64,000 bases of DNA from Sutcliffiella tianshenii (lineage in GTDB: Bacteria > Bacillota > Bacilli > Bacillales > Bacillaceae_I), in the NCBI RefSeq assembly GCF_016908565.1, contig NZ_JAFBED010000001.1, forward strand, positions 434,001 to 498,000, read 5' to 3'. The notes beneath the pieces are model-generated. The model ran no database searches, had not been told where the DNA came from, and saw only the letters and a list, made by a program, of their open reading frames with translations. Shown here in pieces: positions 26,710 through 35,716 of this stretch. The translations under genes were made by a program, and so were the position numbers. Each line of letters begins with the position of its first letter. Positions within the stretch are counted from its first letter, which is position 1.

Positions 26710-28674
26710 TTACTTAGCTTGACGCTCTTTTCTTTTGATCAGGGCAAAACGGATGAAGATGTTGGAGAATGCGATGAACGCTGCTCCGACAGCCAGTCCG
26801 ATAAGATATGCCCATACATTTTCCACTAGTGGCCAGCCCCAGATTGCAGGAAGTGGATACCATTGTACGGCACCTAGTAAAACTGCTGTACATGCTCCCA
26901 GGATCGCTCCGATAATGTTCAACGGAATCGTGATGAGCGGGTTGCGAAGCATGAACGGGATTGCCCCTTCACTGATCGCAATGAATCCTAGCAATAAGGA
27001 TGTGTTTCCTGCTACACGAAGGTCCGCATCAAAGACGCGACGTCCTACTACATAACGGTCAATGACTGTTGCCAGTCCCAATCCGATTGGCGGGATAACA
27101 ATGGCCAGTACACGTGCAGTCAATGGAAAAATCTCATCGGCAGCAAGACCGATGGCGATGGCTCCTGCCGCTTTATTGATTGGTCCACCAAGGTCAAATG
27201 CTGTTGCGGACGCGATGATGGAAGAAAGCACTAGTGCTCCAGAGTCTTCCGCACCGGCGATAATTTTCGTCAAGGATGCATTCAATGCACCAAACACTGG
27301 ATCTACAAAATAGAAGTTCATAAAGAATATACTCAATACACTGATGGCCGGGATGAGCAGCATCGGCTTCATGGCCTGGAAGTTCTTGCCGAGCTTGATT
27401 TTTTCATTGGCAATCTTAGATACATAACCTGCTGTTAAACCTAGAACTAATGCTCCTAAAAATCCGGATGCAACTCCGCCTTCGACTCCCCAGAAGGTGA
27501 AATGAAGTCCGGCAGCAAATGCTCCTCCGATAAAACCGGATACGAGTCCTGGACGGTTGGCAAGTGCATAGGCGACAAAGGCACCGAATACAGGATACAT
27601 GAATTTAAAAATGAGTCCGCCGAATTTATCTAGATGATGCAATATTTTAAAGAATTCATTGGAATGTGTTGCATATTCCGGATTGCTTATTTCCTGTACC
27701 AATCCGAATGGCATTGCTCCAAGCTTGGCCAAACCGATCATCAGACCAGCTGATACGATAACCGGGATCATGTAGGAGATACCAGTCAGAATTGCTGCTG
27801 CCATCTCGGAAAAGAAGCCTTTCTTCTCTTCGTTCCCTGTTGAAGCATCCTCGGCTTCCTTCACGATGCCATCCGGTTTTTCCAATACACGGGTAATCAT
27901 GTCTTTTGCATGTCTTAATGGTTCCGCCACTCTCGTACGGACGTATGGCAGGCCGTTGAAGCGCTCCATTCCCTTTGGTGCGATATCGGTTGCAAAGATA
28001 ACCGCATCCGCTTCACTGATCAAAGCCTGTGTATGCTTGTCCTCGAGGCCATTGGCACCTTGCTTTTCTACGATGACTTCTACTCCAAGCTCACGGCCGG
28101 CTTTTTCCAATGCTTCAGCTGACATGTACGTATGTGCGATACCAGCTGCACAGGCGGTAATAGCCAATACTTTCTTTCGTGGTCCTTCCACTGCAGCCAT
28201 CTTTTCTTCCTTTTTCTCCACAGTATTCAATGCTTGCAATAAGGAGCTCCTATCCTTTGCATCATATAGACGCTTAAGATAATCAGGATTCATTAGTCTT
28301 GTACTCAGCTCTGATAAAAGCTTGAGGTGGGTGCTGCCTGCTTCTGTATCCGGTATAGCCAATAAGAATACTAGCTCTACTTGGTTGGATGGATCCAGGC
28401 TTTCCCACGTAGAAATCGGTTTTTTCAGCTTTGCTACTGCAAAAGCCGCTTTTTTTACAGCTTTGGATTTTCCGTGGGGGATGGCCAGTCCTGCTTCCAT
28501 ACCAGTAGGAGAAAGCTGTTCGCGCTCCAATACAGCCTGTATGAATGGCTCTTTCGCTTCTAAGTTTCCATTGTTGTATAGAGCATCGACTAGCTGCTCT
28601 ATCACTTGCTCTTTAGATGTCCATTCGGCATCCAGGAAGAGTAAGTTTTCACTTGTCATATTTCTTAGTTCCAT
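26710..28674 (-). CDS. mngA: PTS EIIABC transporter for mannosylglycerate (fructose family)
   Basis: 654 residues with three fused domains. EIIA (1-150) has phospho-His67 in AGLAIPHGKS; EIIB (165-265) has Cys175 in ITACAAGIAHTYMSAEAL; EIIC (285-640) is the membrane part (KKGFFSEMAAAILTGISYMI onward). This A-B-C order is that of MngA/HrsA and FruA. Imports and phosphorylates the substrate. First gene of the catabolic operon. ATG 28674 is preferred, eight bases after AGGAG; the GTG at 28683 touches that site. A cre-like site and clustered TTGTAC repeats lie upstream. Confidence 0.9.
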   Translation of the reverse strand: MELRNMTSENLLFLDAEWTSKEQVIEQLVDALYNNGNLEAKEPFIQAVLEREQLSPTGMEAGLAIPHGKSKAVKKAAFAVAKLKKPISTWESLDPSNQVELVFLLAIPDTEAGSTHLKLLSELSTRLMNPDYLKRLYDAKDRSSLLQALNTVEKKEEKMAAVEGPRKKVLAITACAAGIAHTYMSAEALEKAGRELGVEVIVEKQGANGLEDKHTQALISEADAVIFATDIAPKGMERFNGLPYVRTRVAEPLRHAKDMITRVLEKPDGIVKEAEDASTGNEEKKGFFSEMAAAILTGISYMIPVIVSAGLMIGLAKLGAMPFGLVQEISNPEYATHSNEFFKILHHLDKFGGLIFKFMYPVFGAFVAYALANRPGLVSGFIGGAFAAGLHFTFWGVEGGVASGFLGALVLGLTAGYVSKIANEKIKLGKNFQAMKPMLLIPAISVLSIFFMNFYFVDPVFGALNASLTKIIAGAEDSGALVLSSIIASATAFDLGGPINKAAGAIAIGLAADEIFPLTARVLAIVIPPIGLGLATVIDRYVVGRRVFDADLRVAGNTSLLLGFIAISEGAIPFMLRNPLITIPLNIIGAILGACTAVLLGAVQWYPLPAIWGWPLVENVWAYLIGLAVGAAFIAFSNIFIRFALIKRKERQAK

Positions 28675-28725
28675 GACAGTCACTCCTGTTTGATATATTT
28701 GAAAACAAAGTTAATCTTTTTTGAA

Positions 28726-28739
28726 TGAAAGCGATTGTA
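28726..28739. promoter_or_regulatory. Candidate CcpA cre site
   Basis: TGAAAGCGATTGTA matches 12 of 14 positions of the cre consensus TGWAARCGYTWNCW, about 50 bases before the mngA start. Glucose repression of this operon would be expected. Confidence 0.45.
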
Positions 28740-28782
28740 AAACCGCTTACACGTTATTTATATCATGGGAAACGTTTGGAAA

Positions 28783-28820
28783 GTTGTACGGTCGGTGTAC
28801 TATTGTACGGAATGTTGTAC
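28783..28820. promoter_or_regulatory. Cluster of four TTGTAC/GTGTAC repeats, candidate RpiR operator
   Basis: TTGTAC occurs at 28784, 28803 and 28815 and GTGTAC at 28795, all within 38 bases between the divergent mngA and regulator genes. The copy at 28803-28808 could also be the -35 box of the regulator gene (TATTAT at 28827, 18-base spacer). Such repeats suit binding by the divergent RpiR protein. Confidence 0.5.
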
Positions 28821-28873
28821 TAGTGTTATTATGTCGAATAGAGGAAAAGATATGAAATAAAGGGGGGAATTGC

Positions 28874-29632
28874 ATGGGAAGAGTGATTGAGAGATTCGGA
28901 GCAGCTGTCCCAACTTTAAGCCATTCGGAAAAGCATGTGCTCTACTACATTGATGACCACTTGGATATTGCGAAGAATATCCCGTTAACGGAGATGGCGG
29001 AAGCAAATAATGTGAGTACGACGACGATTGTTCGAATGTGTCATAAGCTTGGTCTAGAGGGCTTTACGGAACTGAAATACATATTGAAGACATTGGATCA
29101 GGATCATATTCCAAGTGATGAAAACATAATAAAGCGTCATCAGCAGGATCTGGATTCCATGCTTGGACAGCTGGGCATTGATGATATCAATAGAATCACG
29201 CAGTTGATGGTGAAGGCGGATAAGATTGTGATTGTGGCAGTGGGGCTTTCGAAGATGATGGGTGAATATTTAAGCAAGCTCTTGATGCAGGTGAACAAGC
29301 CTACCTTCTATGTGTACGAATCACATATTATCGACCTGCTCTCCAATATGGTCGGGCGCAATGACCTGGTCATTTTCATATCATCGAGCGGGGAAACACA
29401 GACGATCCTGAAGACTGCGGAAAAACTGAAATATCACCAGGCACCAACTGCGGCCATCACCAATACAGTGGATAGCAGATTAAATAACCTTGTTACAGCT
29501 TCGCTCAGTGCGAATGTGGAAAGAGTGACCTTTTCGGGGTATGACCTTACTGCACGGTCCACACTTCTTGTGCTGATAGATATCATCTTTGAGTCGTACC
29601 TGATGCAGAAGCTGCGGGAGAAACAAAAATAG
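28874..29632 (+). CDS. RpiR/MurR-family transcriptional regulator
   Basis: 252 residues: N-terminal helix-turn-helix (about 1-75, with LTEMAEANNVSTTTIVRMCH) and C-terminal SIS sugar-phosphate domain (about 105-245, IVIVAVGLSKMMGEYL, FISSSGETQTIL). Family members sense phosphosugars. It is divergent from mngA with operator-like repeats between. In E. coli mngAB is controlled by the GntR-type MngR, so a different regulator family has taken the job here. ATG preceded by AAAGGGGGGAATTGC. Confidence 0.92.
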   Translation: MGRVIERFGAAVPTLSHSEKHVLYYIDDHLDIAKNIPLTEMAEANNVSTTTIVRMCHKLGLEGFTELKYILKTLDQDHIPSDENIIKRHQQDLDSMLGQLGIDDINRITQLMVKADKIVIVAVGLSKMMGEYLSKLLMQVNKPTFYVYESHIIDLLSNMVGRNDLVIFISSSGETQTILKTAEKLKYHQAPTAAITNTVDSRLNNLVTASLSANVERVTFSGYDLTARSTLLVLIDIIFESYLMQKLREKQK

Positions 29633-29662
29633 GGCCATCCAGTGTGGATGCCCTGATTTTTT
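29632..29662. terminator. Terminator shared by the RpiR and manA genes
   Basis: Stem CATCCA/TGGATG extended by GGG/CCC around a GTG loop, then TGATTTTTTA on the plus strand; convergent genes end on both sides. Confidence 0.75.
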
Positions 29663-30608
29663 ATGGGTGGGAAACGATCAGGCTTACGTTTCCTTCCAAA
29701 GTGAACTTACCTAGTCCATGAGGAAGGATGAAGTGGTCACCCTTTTGAAGCTTGAATGTACCTTCTGCGGTTTCCAGCTTTCCTTCCCCATCTATCACAC
29801 TTGCTATGAGGAAATGGTGTGGCTGAGAAGCGGTATAAGAGCCGGCGATGTCCCATTTATATACGGTGAAATATTCTGCTTCCACATATGTTGTAATGGT
29901 GGTATCTCTTACCTTTTCTACCTTTGGTGTCACATTCACATTCTCATGTGGGATGGTGGAAACAGCAATGGATTTCTCGATATGCAATTCACGGGTATTT
30001 CCGGCCTGGTCTCGTCGATCGTAGTCGTATACTCTATAGGTAGTGTCAGAGCTTTGCTGTGTCTCAAGGATCAATACACCTGCACAAAGAGCGTGGATTG
30101 TTCCGCTTGGCACATAGAAGAAGTCACCGGGCTTAACAGATATTCGTGTAAGCAGTTCATCCCATTCGCCCTTTTCCACCCGCGCAACAAACTCTTCTCT
30201 TGTCTCTGCCGTATGCCCGAAGATGATCTCTGCACCCTCTTCACAATCAATCACATACCAGCATTCGGTCTTGCCCAACTCACCGTTTTCATTCTTGTTT
30301 GCATACTCATCATTTGGATGGACCTGTACAGAAAGATCCTGGTTCGCATCCAGAATTTTCGTTAAAAGTGGGAAAACTTCACTTGGATGATTGCCGAAAA
30401 GCTCTTTTTTCTCCTTATAGAGCTCCCCTAATTTATAGCCCTTATATGGACCATCTGTCACTACACTTTGTCCGTTCGGATGGCCGGATACCGCCCAGCA
30501 TTCACCTGTCAGGTCTGATGGGATTTCATAATTGAATTCTGTAGCTAGCTTTGTACCGCCCCAGATTCTTTCCTGGAAGGTAGGTGTTAAAAAGATTGGT
30601 TGTTTCAT
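29661..30608 (-). CDS. manA: Mannose-6-phosphate isomerase, class I
   Basis: Interconverts mannose-6-P and fructose-6-P. 315 residues, the short Bacillus type. Metal ligands: Gln and His in SVQVHPNDEYA, Glu in GKTECWYVI and His in VPSGTIHALCAG. N-terminal RIWGGTKLATEF is also typical. ATG 30608 after AAAAGGAGACGACC. It lets mannose-6-P from MngB enter glycolysis, and may also feed GDP-mannose synthesis for the exopolysaccharide. A decayed copy of this gene with its epimerase neighbour lies at 35717-36190. Confidence 0.95.
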   Translation of the reverse strand: MKQPIFLTPTFQERIWGGTKLATEFNYEIPSDLTGECWAVSGHPNGQSVVTDGPYKGYKLGELYKEKKELFGNHPSEVFPLLTKILDANQDLSVQVHPNDEYANKNENGELGKTECWYVIDCEEGAEIIFGHTAETREEFVARVEKGEWDELLTRISVKPGDFFYVPSGTIHALCAGVLILETQQSSDTTYRVYDYDRRDQAGNTRELHIEKSIAVSTIPHENVNVTPKVEKVRDTTITTYVEAEYFTVYKWDIAGSYTASQPHHFLIASVIDGEGKLETAEGTFKLQKGDHFILPHGLGKFTLEGNVSLIVSHP

Positions 30609-30620
30609 GGTCGTCTCCTT

Positions 30621-31469
30621 TTAAGTTGATTTTATAGCAATAGAGAAGACAGTATTGAGTGTCTCTCCAGGTTCGATATACAAAAGGTCATTTTTCTTAT
30701 TGAATTCATCCGTCAAGGACATCCATGGCTCGACACAGACAAAATCATTTTCTTGTTCTGTCCAGAGCATCACATAGCGGAATTCCTGACCATATGTAAG
30801 AGTGATTGAATCAAACTCCACTTTATTCTGCTGTGCATCAAGTAGCACCACAGCTTCTTTCTTCGCTTCTAAATCTACCATACCATTATAAGGTTTAACT
30901 AATCCATCGTTGTAATCATATAGCTTTGTAGCATCTGTAGCCATAGGGAACACCTTAATATCCGATTTAAAATATGGATGAAAGCCTGCAGCAATCGGCA
31001 TCGGAGCGTTTGAGGTATTACGATACTGTTGTTCAATGACAAGTTCATTTTCTTTCAAAATATAGGTGAACGTTACATCAAAGTCAAACGGAAACGATTT
31101 TCTGGTTTCCTCATTACTAGATAGTTGCAAGGTAATCGAAGAATGTTGTTCGTTGGTGTCCAAAACCGACCATACCAGATTTCTTGCAAACCCATGGTTG
31201 CTCATAGGATATACTTGATCGTTCCAGGTGTACTCACCATTTGTCAGCTGTCCTGAGATCGGGAAGAGAATAGGGATGCCTCCCCTTACATTCTTGTCCT
31301 TATTATAAAGAGTGTCTTTGTTTAAATAAAGGAGTTCTTTTCCGGCAAAACCCAGTTCTGTGATGATTCCTCCACGTTCTGGGACGACCGTGAGCCAGGA
31401 GTTGGTGGTGGTGTTATAGAAATTATATGTATGTAATCCCTCTACAAAGTTATTTTCCATTTTGGTCAA
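30621..31469 (-). CDS. Aldose 1-epimerase-family protein
   Basis: 282 residues of the galactose-mutarotase fold: VVPERGGIITELGF, RGGIPILFPISGQL, MSNHGFARNLVW with the catalytic His, AAGFHPYF and CVEPWMS. Family members interconvert sugar anomers or sugar phosphates. TTG start at 31469, with AGGAGG eight bases upstream. Twelve bases before manA, so co-transcribed. A role in hexose or hexose-6-P mutarotation fits the locus; substrate not known. Confidence 0.85.
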   Translation of the reverse strand: MTKMENNFVEGLHTYNFYNTTTNSWLTVVPERGGIITELGFAGKELLYLNKDTLYNKDKNVRGGIPILFPISGQLTNGEYTWNDQVYPMSNHGFARNLVWSVLDTNEQHSSITLQLSSNEETRKSFPFDFDVTFTYILKENELVIEQQYRNTSNAPMPIAAGFHPYFKSDIKVFPMATDATKLYDYNDGLVKPYNGMVDLEAKKEAVVLLDAQQNKVEFDSITLTYGQEFRYVMLWTEQENDFVCVEPWMSLTDEFNKKNDLLYIEPGETLNTVFSIAIKST

Positions 31470-31811
31470 AGATGGTACCTCCTGTGTGTCGAATGCATAA
31501 AAAAGCTATAGAAGAGTTTATTAAGCTTATTAGATAGGTAAATCGCAAGTCATTTTTTAGTGATCATAATTTTCTATATTGACAGTCAGAAACTTTACTT
31601 TGTTAATTCTCCGAAAAACAGAAAAAGTCCTAGATTAGGGGAAACGGTGGCAAATATCGGAGTTGGAAATAGGATATTTTCCCAACCCTCCCTTCTCACA
31701 ACGCTTTAATATTCCAAATTATATAATTAAAATCAGAGGGAATTCCTTGAAGTAATGGGAAAATCCCAACAATAAATCCCGCTTTCCCTATAACTTCATA
31801 AGCTTTAATAA
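31470..31811. other. Intergenic region, no gene seen
   Basis: AT-rich; must hold the promoter of the epimerase-manA unit on the minus strand. No convincing ORF, repeat or RNA gene was found on either strand. Confidence 0.5.
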
Positions 31812-31840
31812 AGGAGGCCCGCTTTTAAGGAAGGCCTCCT
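31812..31840 (-). terminator. Terminator of the exopolysaccharide cluster after ugd
   Basis: AGGAGGCC / GGCCTCCT stem of at least 8 bp; on the minus strand followed by TTTATTAAAGC. Confidence 0.75.
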
Positions 31841-31843
31841 AGG

Positions 31844-33010
31844 TTAATCTCTATTAAATATATCGCGTGTATATACCTTTTCCCTCACGTCTGAAAGCTC
31901 TTCATCTATTCTGTTTGATAGGATCACATCGGACTTTTCTATGAATTCTGAGAGATTTCTCATCACCTTAAATTGTTCGAAGGTATCTCCTTGTATTACG
32001 GGTTCATAAATTACTACCTCTACGCCTTCAGATATTAAGCGCTTCATAATTCCTTGGATGGAGGAAGCACGGAAATTATCGGATCCTGTTTTCATAGTTA
32101 GTCGATACACTCCCACAGTTTTAGGCTGTTTCTCCAATACTTTAGAAGCAATGTAATCTTTACGAGTACTGTTAGAATCTACGATAGCTGCAATTATTTT
32201 GTTAGGCACTTCCTTATAATTAGCCTTCAACTGTTTGGTGTCTTTTGGTAGACAGTATCCTCCATAGCCAAAGGATGGGTTATTATAATGGCTTCCGATT
32301 CGCGGATCCAACCCTACACCTTCAATAATCTGCTTAGTATTTAAGCCTTTTTCCTCTGCATACGTGTCGAGTTCATTAAAATATGCTACTCGAAGCGCTA
32401 AATACGTGTTAGAGAAAAGTTTAACTGCTTCAGCTTCTGTTGAGTCCGTGAATAGAACTGGAATATCCTCTTTTATCGCTCCTTGAACAAGCAAGGACGC
32501 AAATTTTTCCGCACGTTCCGATTTTTCTCCTACAATAATTCTGGAAGGATAAAGGTTATCATAAAGAGCTTTTCCTTCACGTAGAAACTCTGGAGAAAAG
32601 ATAATATTATCTGTATTGAATTTCGCTCTCGTTTCTTTTGTATATCCTACAGGAACCGTTGATTTGATTACCATTACTGCATCAGAATTAGTCTCTAATA
32701 CAGTTTCAATAACGGACTCTACAGATTTGGTATTAAAATAATCCAAGTCAGGATCATAGTCTGTCGGTGTAGCAATAATGACAAACTCTGCATCCTTATA
32801 AGCTTGAAATTTATCAGTGGTTGCAGTGAAATTCAGATCTTTTTTCGTTAAAAATTCTTCAATTTCATTATCCACAATCGGAGATTGTTTTTTATTTAAA
32901 AGTTCTACTCTTTCTTGAACGATATCAAGAGCCACAACCTCATTATGCTGAGCTAAAAGCATTGCATTGGATAAGCCTACGTAACCAGTTCCTGCTATTA
33001 CGATTTTCAT
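31844..33010 (-). CDS. ugd: UDP-glucose 6-dehydrogenase
   Basis: Oxidises UDP-glucose to UDP-glucuronate with two NAD. 388 residues. Rossmann [15 protein letters not shown] at the N-terminus, [11 protein letters not shown] and [11 protein letters not shown] in the centre, and the catalytic Cys in [14 protein letters not shown]. The substrate comes from GalU, encoded first in the same cluster, so the polymer probably contains glucuronic acid and is acidic. A 490-base gap and a terminator separate it from the acyltransferase gene, so it likely has its own promoter. Confidence 0.95.
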   Translation of the reverse strand: MKIVIAGTGYVGLSNAMLLAQHNEVVALDIVQERVELLNKKQSPIVDNEIEEFLTKKDLNFTATTDKFQAYKDAEFVIIATPTDYDPDLDYFNTKSVESVIETVLETNSDAVMVIKSTVPVGYTKETRAKFNTDNIIFSPEFLREGKALYDNLYPSRIIVGEKSERAEKFASLLVQGAIKEDIPVLFTDSTEAEAVKLFSNTYLALRVAYFNELDTYAEEKGLNTKQIIEGVGLDPRIGSHYNNPSFGYGGYCLPKDTKQLKANYKEVPNKIIAAIVDSNSTRKDYIASKVLEKQPKTVGVYRLTMKTGSDNFRASSIQGIMKRLISEGVEVVIYEPVIQGDTFEQFKVMRNLSEFIEKSDVILSNRIDEELSDVREKVYTRDIFNRD

Positions 33011-33415
33011 TGGTTGACACTTCCTTTGTTTCAGTTGGTATAATTCTTGTTTTGTAATATCGGGTTATTAAAAAGGGGTTCTTCTACTACTTGATGAAAC
33101 AGCGCCCCGACCTAAAAATCATCAGCTCTGGATCACACATAATTATTAATAAAGATACAATCTATACCAATAATTAGAAATTTTCTTCATATACAGCTTT
33201 CCGTGTGATATTAGCTCTGCACTTATTTTCTGTACTGATAGTAAAATAGACAAAGTCTGGAACCAATTCCTCCTCAGAACCACTTTTCCACAAGAACTGC
33301 AGTGCTTGCATCACCTTCATAGAGAATAGGGTAAACAAAATACTGCTACAGCTCTTCTACCACTCCTCAATTCTAATAGGTTAGGAGGTGCAGTAATTCA
33401 AGAATAATTGCCATT
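33011..33415. other. Intergenic region with only a weak, unrecognised reading frame
   Basis: On the minus strand a frame of about 60 codons ends at 33174; it has no good start or ribosome site and no similarity I recognise. It may be a gene remnant. The ugd promoter should lie near 33020-33080. Confidence 0.3.
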
Positions 33416-33443
33416 CACAAAAAAAACACCCCGCAATGGTGTC
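33416..33443 (-). terminator. Terminator after the acyltransferase gene
   Basis: On the minus strand GACACC, a short loop, GGTGTT and then TTTTTTTT. Confidence 0.8.
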
Positions 33444-33500
33444 TTGTTATATCCCATAATTGATCTAAAGATTATAAAATGAGTTGAATATAAGCTTTCT

Positions 33501-33947
33501 TTATTGCTTTTTTTGATAGGATTTTTGCAGTTTTGCAGGTATACCTGCCCAAATTTCGTTATCACCCGTTGAATTCAATAGAACTGAATTAGCTCCAACT
33601 ATTGTGTTTTCTCCGACAGTTAAGATACCTTTTTTACAAAGGATTTTCGAACCAGCACAAAGAACAGCCCCTCTTTTGATTACAATACCTTCCATTTCGG
33701 AAAACTTGTAGTCTTGATAAGCATCAGCTCTACCAATTGTAACACCTTGAAAAATCTGTACATCATCTTCAATGACAGTTTTTGGATGAATAACTAAACC
33801 AGTTGAAAGATGATTAAATTTAACATTTTTTCCAATTATAACTTTCTTAGGAATCTCTAGTCCTAATAATTTTAGTACTACAACTGAAAATTTTCCGATT
33901 ATTAAAAACTTTCTAGTTTTTATTAAAACCTTTATAAATTTCTCCAT
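33501..33947 (-). CDS. Serine-acetyltransferase-like hexapeptide acyltransferase
   Basis: 148 residues with left-handed beta-helix repeats (VIIGKNVKFNH, LVIHPKTVIEDDVQIFQGVT, ILTVGENTIVGANSVLLN) and a terminal AGIPAKL. It resembles CysE-type and EPS acyltransferases such as WcaB. By context it acetylates a sugar of the exopolysaccharide. The gene is AT-rich like its neighbours and is followed by a terminator. Confidence 0.8.
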   Translation of the reverse strand: MEKFIKVLIKTRKFLIIGKFSVVVLKLLGLEIPKKVIIGKNVKFNHLSTGLVIHPKTVIEDDVQIFQGVTIGRADAYQDYKFSEMEGIVIKRGAVLCAGSKILCKKGILTVGENTIVGANSVLLNSTGDNEIWAGIPAKLQKSYQKKQ

Positions 33948-34009
33948 TGTTTATCACCATCTTTTAAAAAATACGGATACATTTTTTTTGATATTTAAAA
34001 AACTCCTTG

Positions 34010-34053
34010 CTCTAAACTAGTTATTTTATTTCAATAAAACAACTAGTTTAGAG
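34010..34053. repeat. Perfect 13-bp inverted repeat
   Basis: CTCTAAACTAGTT / AACTAGTTTAGAG, with an 18-base partly complementary centre (TTTTATT/AATAAAA), in the 210-base gap between the polymerase and acyltransferase genes. No T-run on either strand, so it is not a typical terminator; it could be an mRNA-processing or protein-binding site. Confidence 0.6.
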
Positions 34054-34157
34054 TTCTCAAGATTTTTTCTAAATATTCCTGTCTTACAATTCCGTTACAT
34101 CTGGGACAATATAGTCAATGAATATTGCACATGAACACTATCATCTCAGTTAGAACT

Positions 34158-35558
34158 TTATTTACTCCACACTATTCTATTTTTTTTAGACGTTGTTAAT
34201 TTAACACCTACAATCGAAAATATAGCAATAACAAACAAAAACGGTAAAGTACTCATTAGCTGACCTCTTAATAAGAAAATCTGGTATGCAGCAAAAATAG
34301 GGACAATAACTGAAGCAACCGTAATTTGTTTGTTAAGAACACAGTAGATATATAAATTTTGCATTCTTGCGGTTAAATACCCATAGCAGATAAATAAAGG
34401 GATTAAACCGATAAAACCAAAATCGATAAAGAACTCTCCAAATATTGGTGCTGATAAATTCGTATAATCATACATCACACTTTCAGCTGCAAGCATCCCA
34501 GTCCCTTGAGATTTACCATCCCAAATGGAACGAGGAACCCAAAATAAAGCTGAAGATATTATTTGTTCGCCATAACTAAAACCATTGATATCTGTGTGTT
34601 TTTGAATATTCATTAATTGTTGGAAAGCATCAAAATCACCACTTATTATTACCTTTTCATGAAAACCCTGTATATTAACTTTGAATTCATTATCATACCT
34701 GAAAACATCAGAATATGGGAAAACTAACAATAATATTCCAAGAGTGATAATAATAAAGTGTGAAACAGTATGTTGTTTGTGTTTGGAGGAGATAATGAAA
34801 AATATCGCAAAAAATATAGAACCTAGCCAAAATCTAGGGGTGGATAATGGGTTGCTAGCAATCATATTAACTACCAAAAGCACAAATATAGATACTATAG
34901 TAAAAAGGTTTGACTTTATCAAAGGATGTCTATTTTCTTTATTGATAAAGTAAACCAAACAAAAAATCAATGTGACAAAAACAGGAACTCTTAAGATAGC
35001 AGTTCCAATAGCTGAACCTGATATACTTCCCAAAGCCCCTGATACCTCACCTCTTGTACCAAAAACTACACTGGCTCCTCCAATCGCAACAAAACCAACT
35101 ACAAATAATAACAAACTGATAATAATCATTATTTGTATGCTTCCAAGAGTAAGCTTCAAAGGTCTAACTTCTATAGGATTTATCTTATTACCCATTTTTA
35201 ATCCTATCTCAAAAGAGATTAGTCCCACAATAATTGTAAGTCCAGCTAGAAAAAAATTATTGTCCGTATAAGAACCCGGCCAATAGAAGGAATGACTCAC
35301 TATCTGTCCATAGGGGACAAGACCCATGAAAACATAAGTAAAAATGTAGAATGTCATTTCAATTAACCTTCTGTTAATTGACAGGCCAATTGTAACTAAT
35401 CTAAAAGCCGAATATACAATAATTAAATAAAATAACAGCAAAGAATTAGAAAATCGGCTAATATCAGCCTCTATTAAAGCGATTGGCCCTAAGAAAACTA
35501 ATACGATAAAAATTAACAAAGAAAGATAAAAGTTATAGTAGCTTGATTGCATTTTCAA
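34158..35558 (-). CDS. O-antigen/EPS polymerase, Wzy-like
   Basis: 466 residues with about 12 membrane helices and a large outer loop near the C-terminal half (about 290-350, FRYDNEFKVNIQGFHEK, DINGFSYGEQIISSALFWVP). That plan and the oligosaccharide-repeat-unit polymerase resemblance suit a Wzy protein, joining flipped repeat units outside the membrane. Wzy proteins vary so much that identification rests on topology and its place beside Wzx and glycosyltransferase genes. Between it and pgcA lies the manA/epimerase relic. Confidence 0.8.
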   Translation of the reverse strand: MKMQSSYYNFYLSLLIFIVLVFLGPIALIEADISRFSNSLLLFYLIIVYSAFRLVTIGLSINRRLIEMTFYIFTYVFMGLVPYGQIVSHSFYWPGSYTDNNFFLAGLTIIVGLISFEIGLKMGNKINPIEVRPLKLTLGSIQIMIIISLLLFVVGFVAIGGASVVFGTRGEVSGALGSISGSAIGTAILRVPVFVTLIFCLVYFINKENRHPLIKSNLFTIVSIFVLLVVNMIASNPLSTPRFWLGSIFFAIFFIISSKHKQHTVSHFIIITLGILLLVFPYSDVFRYDNEFKVNIQGFHEKVIISGDFDAFQQLMNIQKHTDINGFSYGEQIISSALFWVPRSIWDGKSQGTGMLAAESVMYDYTNLSAPIFGEFFIDFGFIGLIPLFICYGYLTARMQNLYIYCVLNKQITVASVIVPIFAAYQIFLLRGQLMSTLPFLFVIAIFSIVGVKLTTSKKNRIVWSK

Positions 35559-35716
35559 TACCTCTTTTAAAATAGCTTTTAACTTTAGCTATTATAGCAT
35601 TTTTCTTAGATTGGTAGCATAAAATTCACGACTTTATTATTCTTAGAACTAATCTATATATTAAGTAATCACAAATTATAGTTAAGCAGTCTCTCTTAGA
35701 ACAAACCTGTACTTTT

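Noticed and set aside
31577-31605. Plus-strand TTGACA-17-GTTAAT promoter-like sequence, possibly driving a small RNA up to the hairpin at 31812
   Set aside because: The hairpin has no T-run on the plus strand, no conserved structure is seen, and such promoter-like strings are common in AT-rich DNA.
33174-33360. About 60-codon minus-strand frame in the ugd upstream gap
   Set aside because: No convincing start, ribosome site or recognisable similarity; kept only as a note in the intergenic entry.
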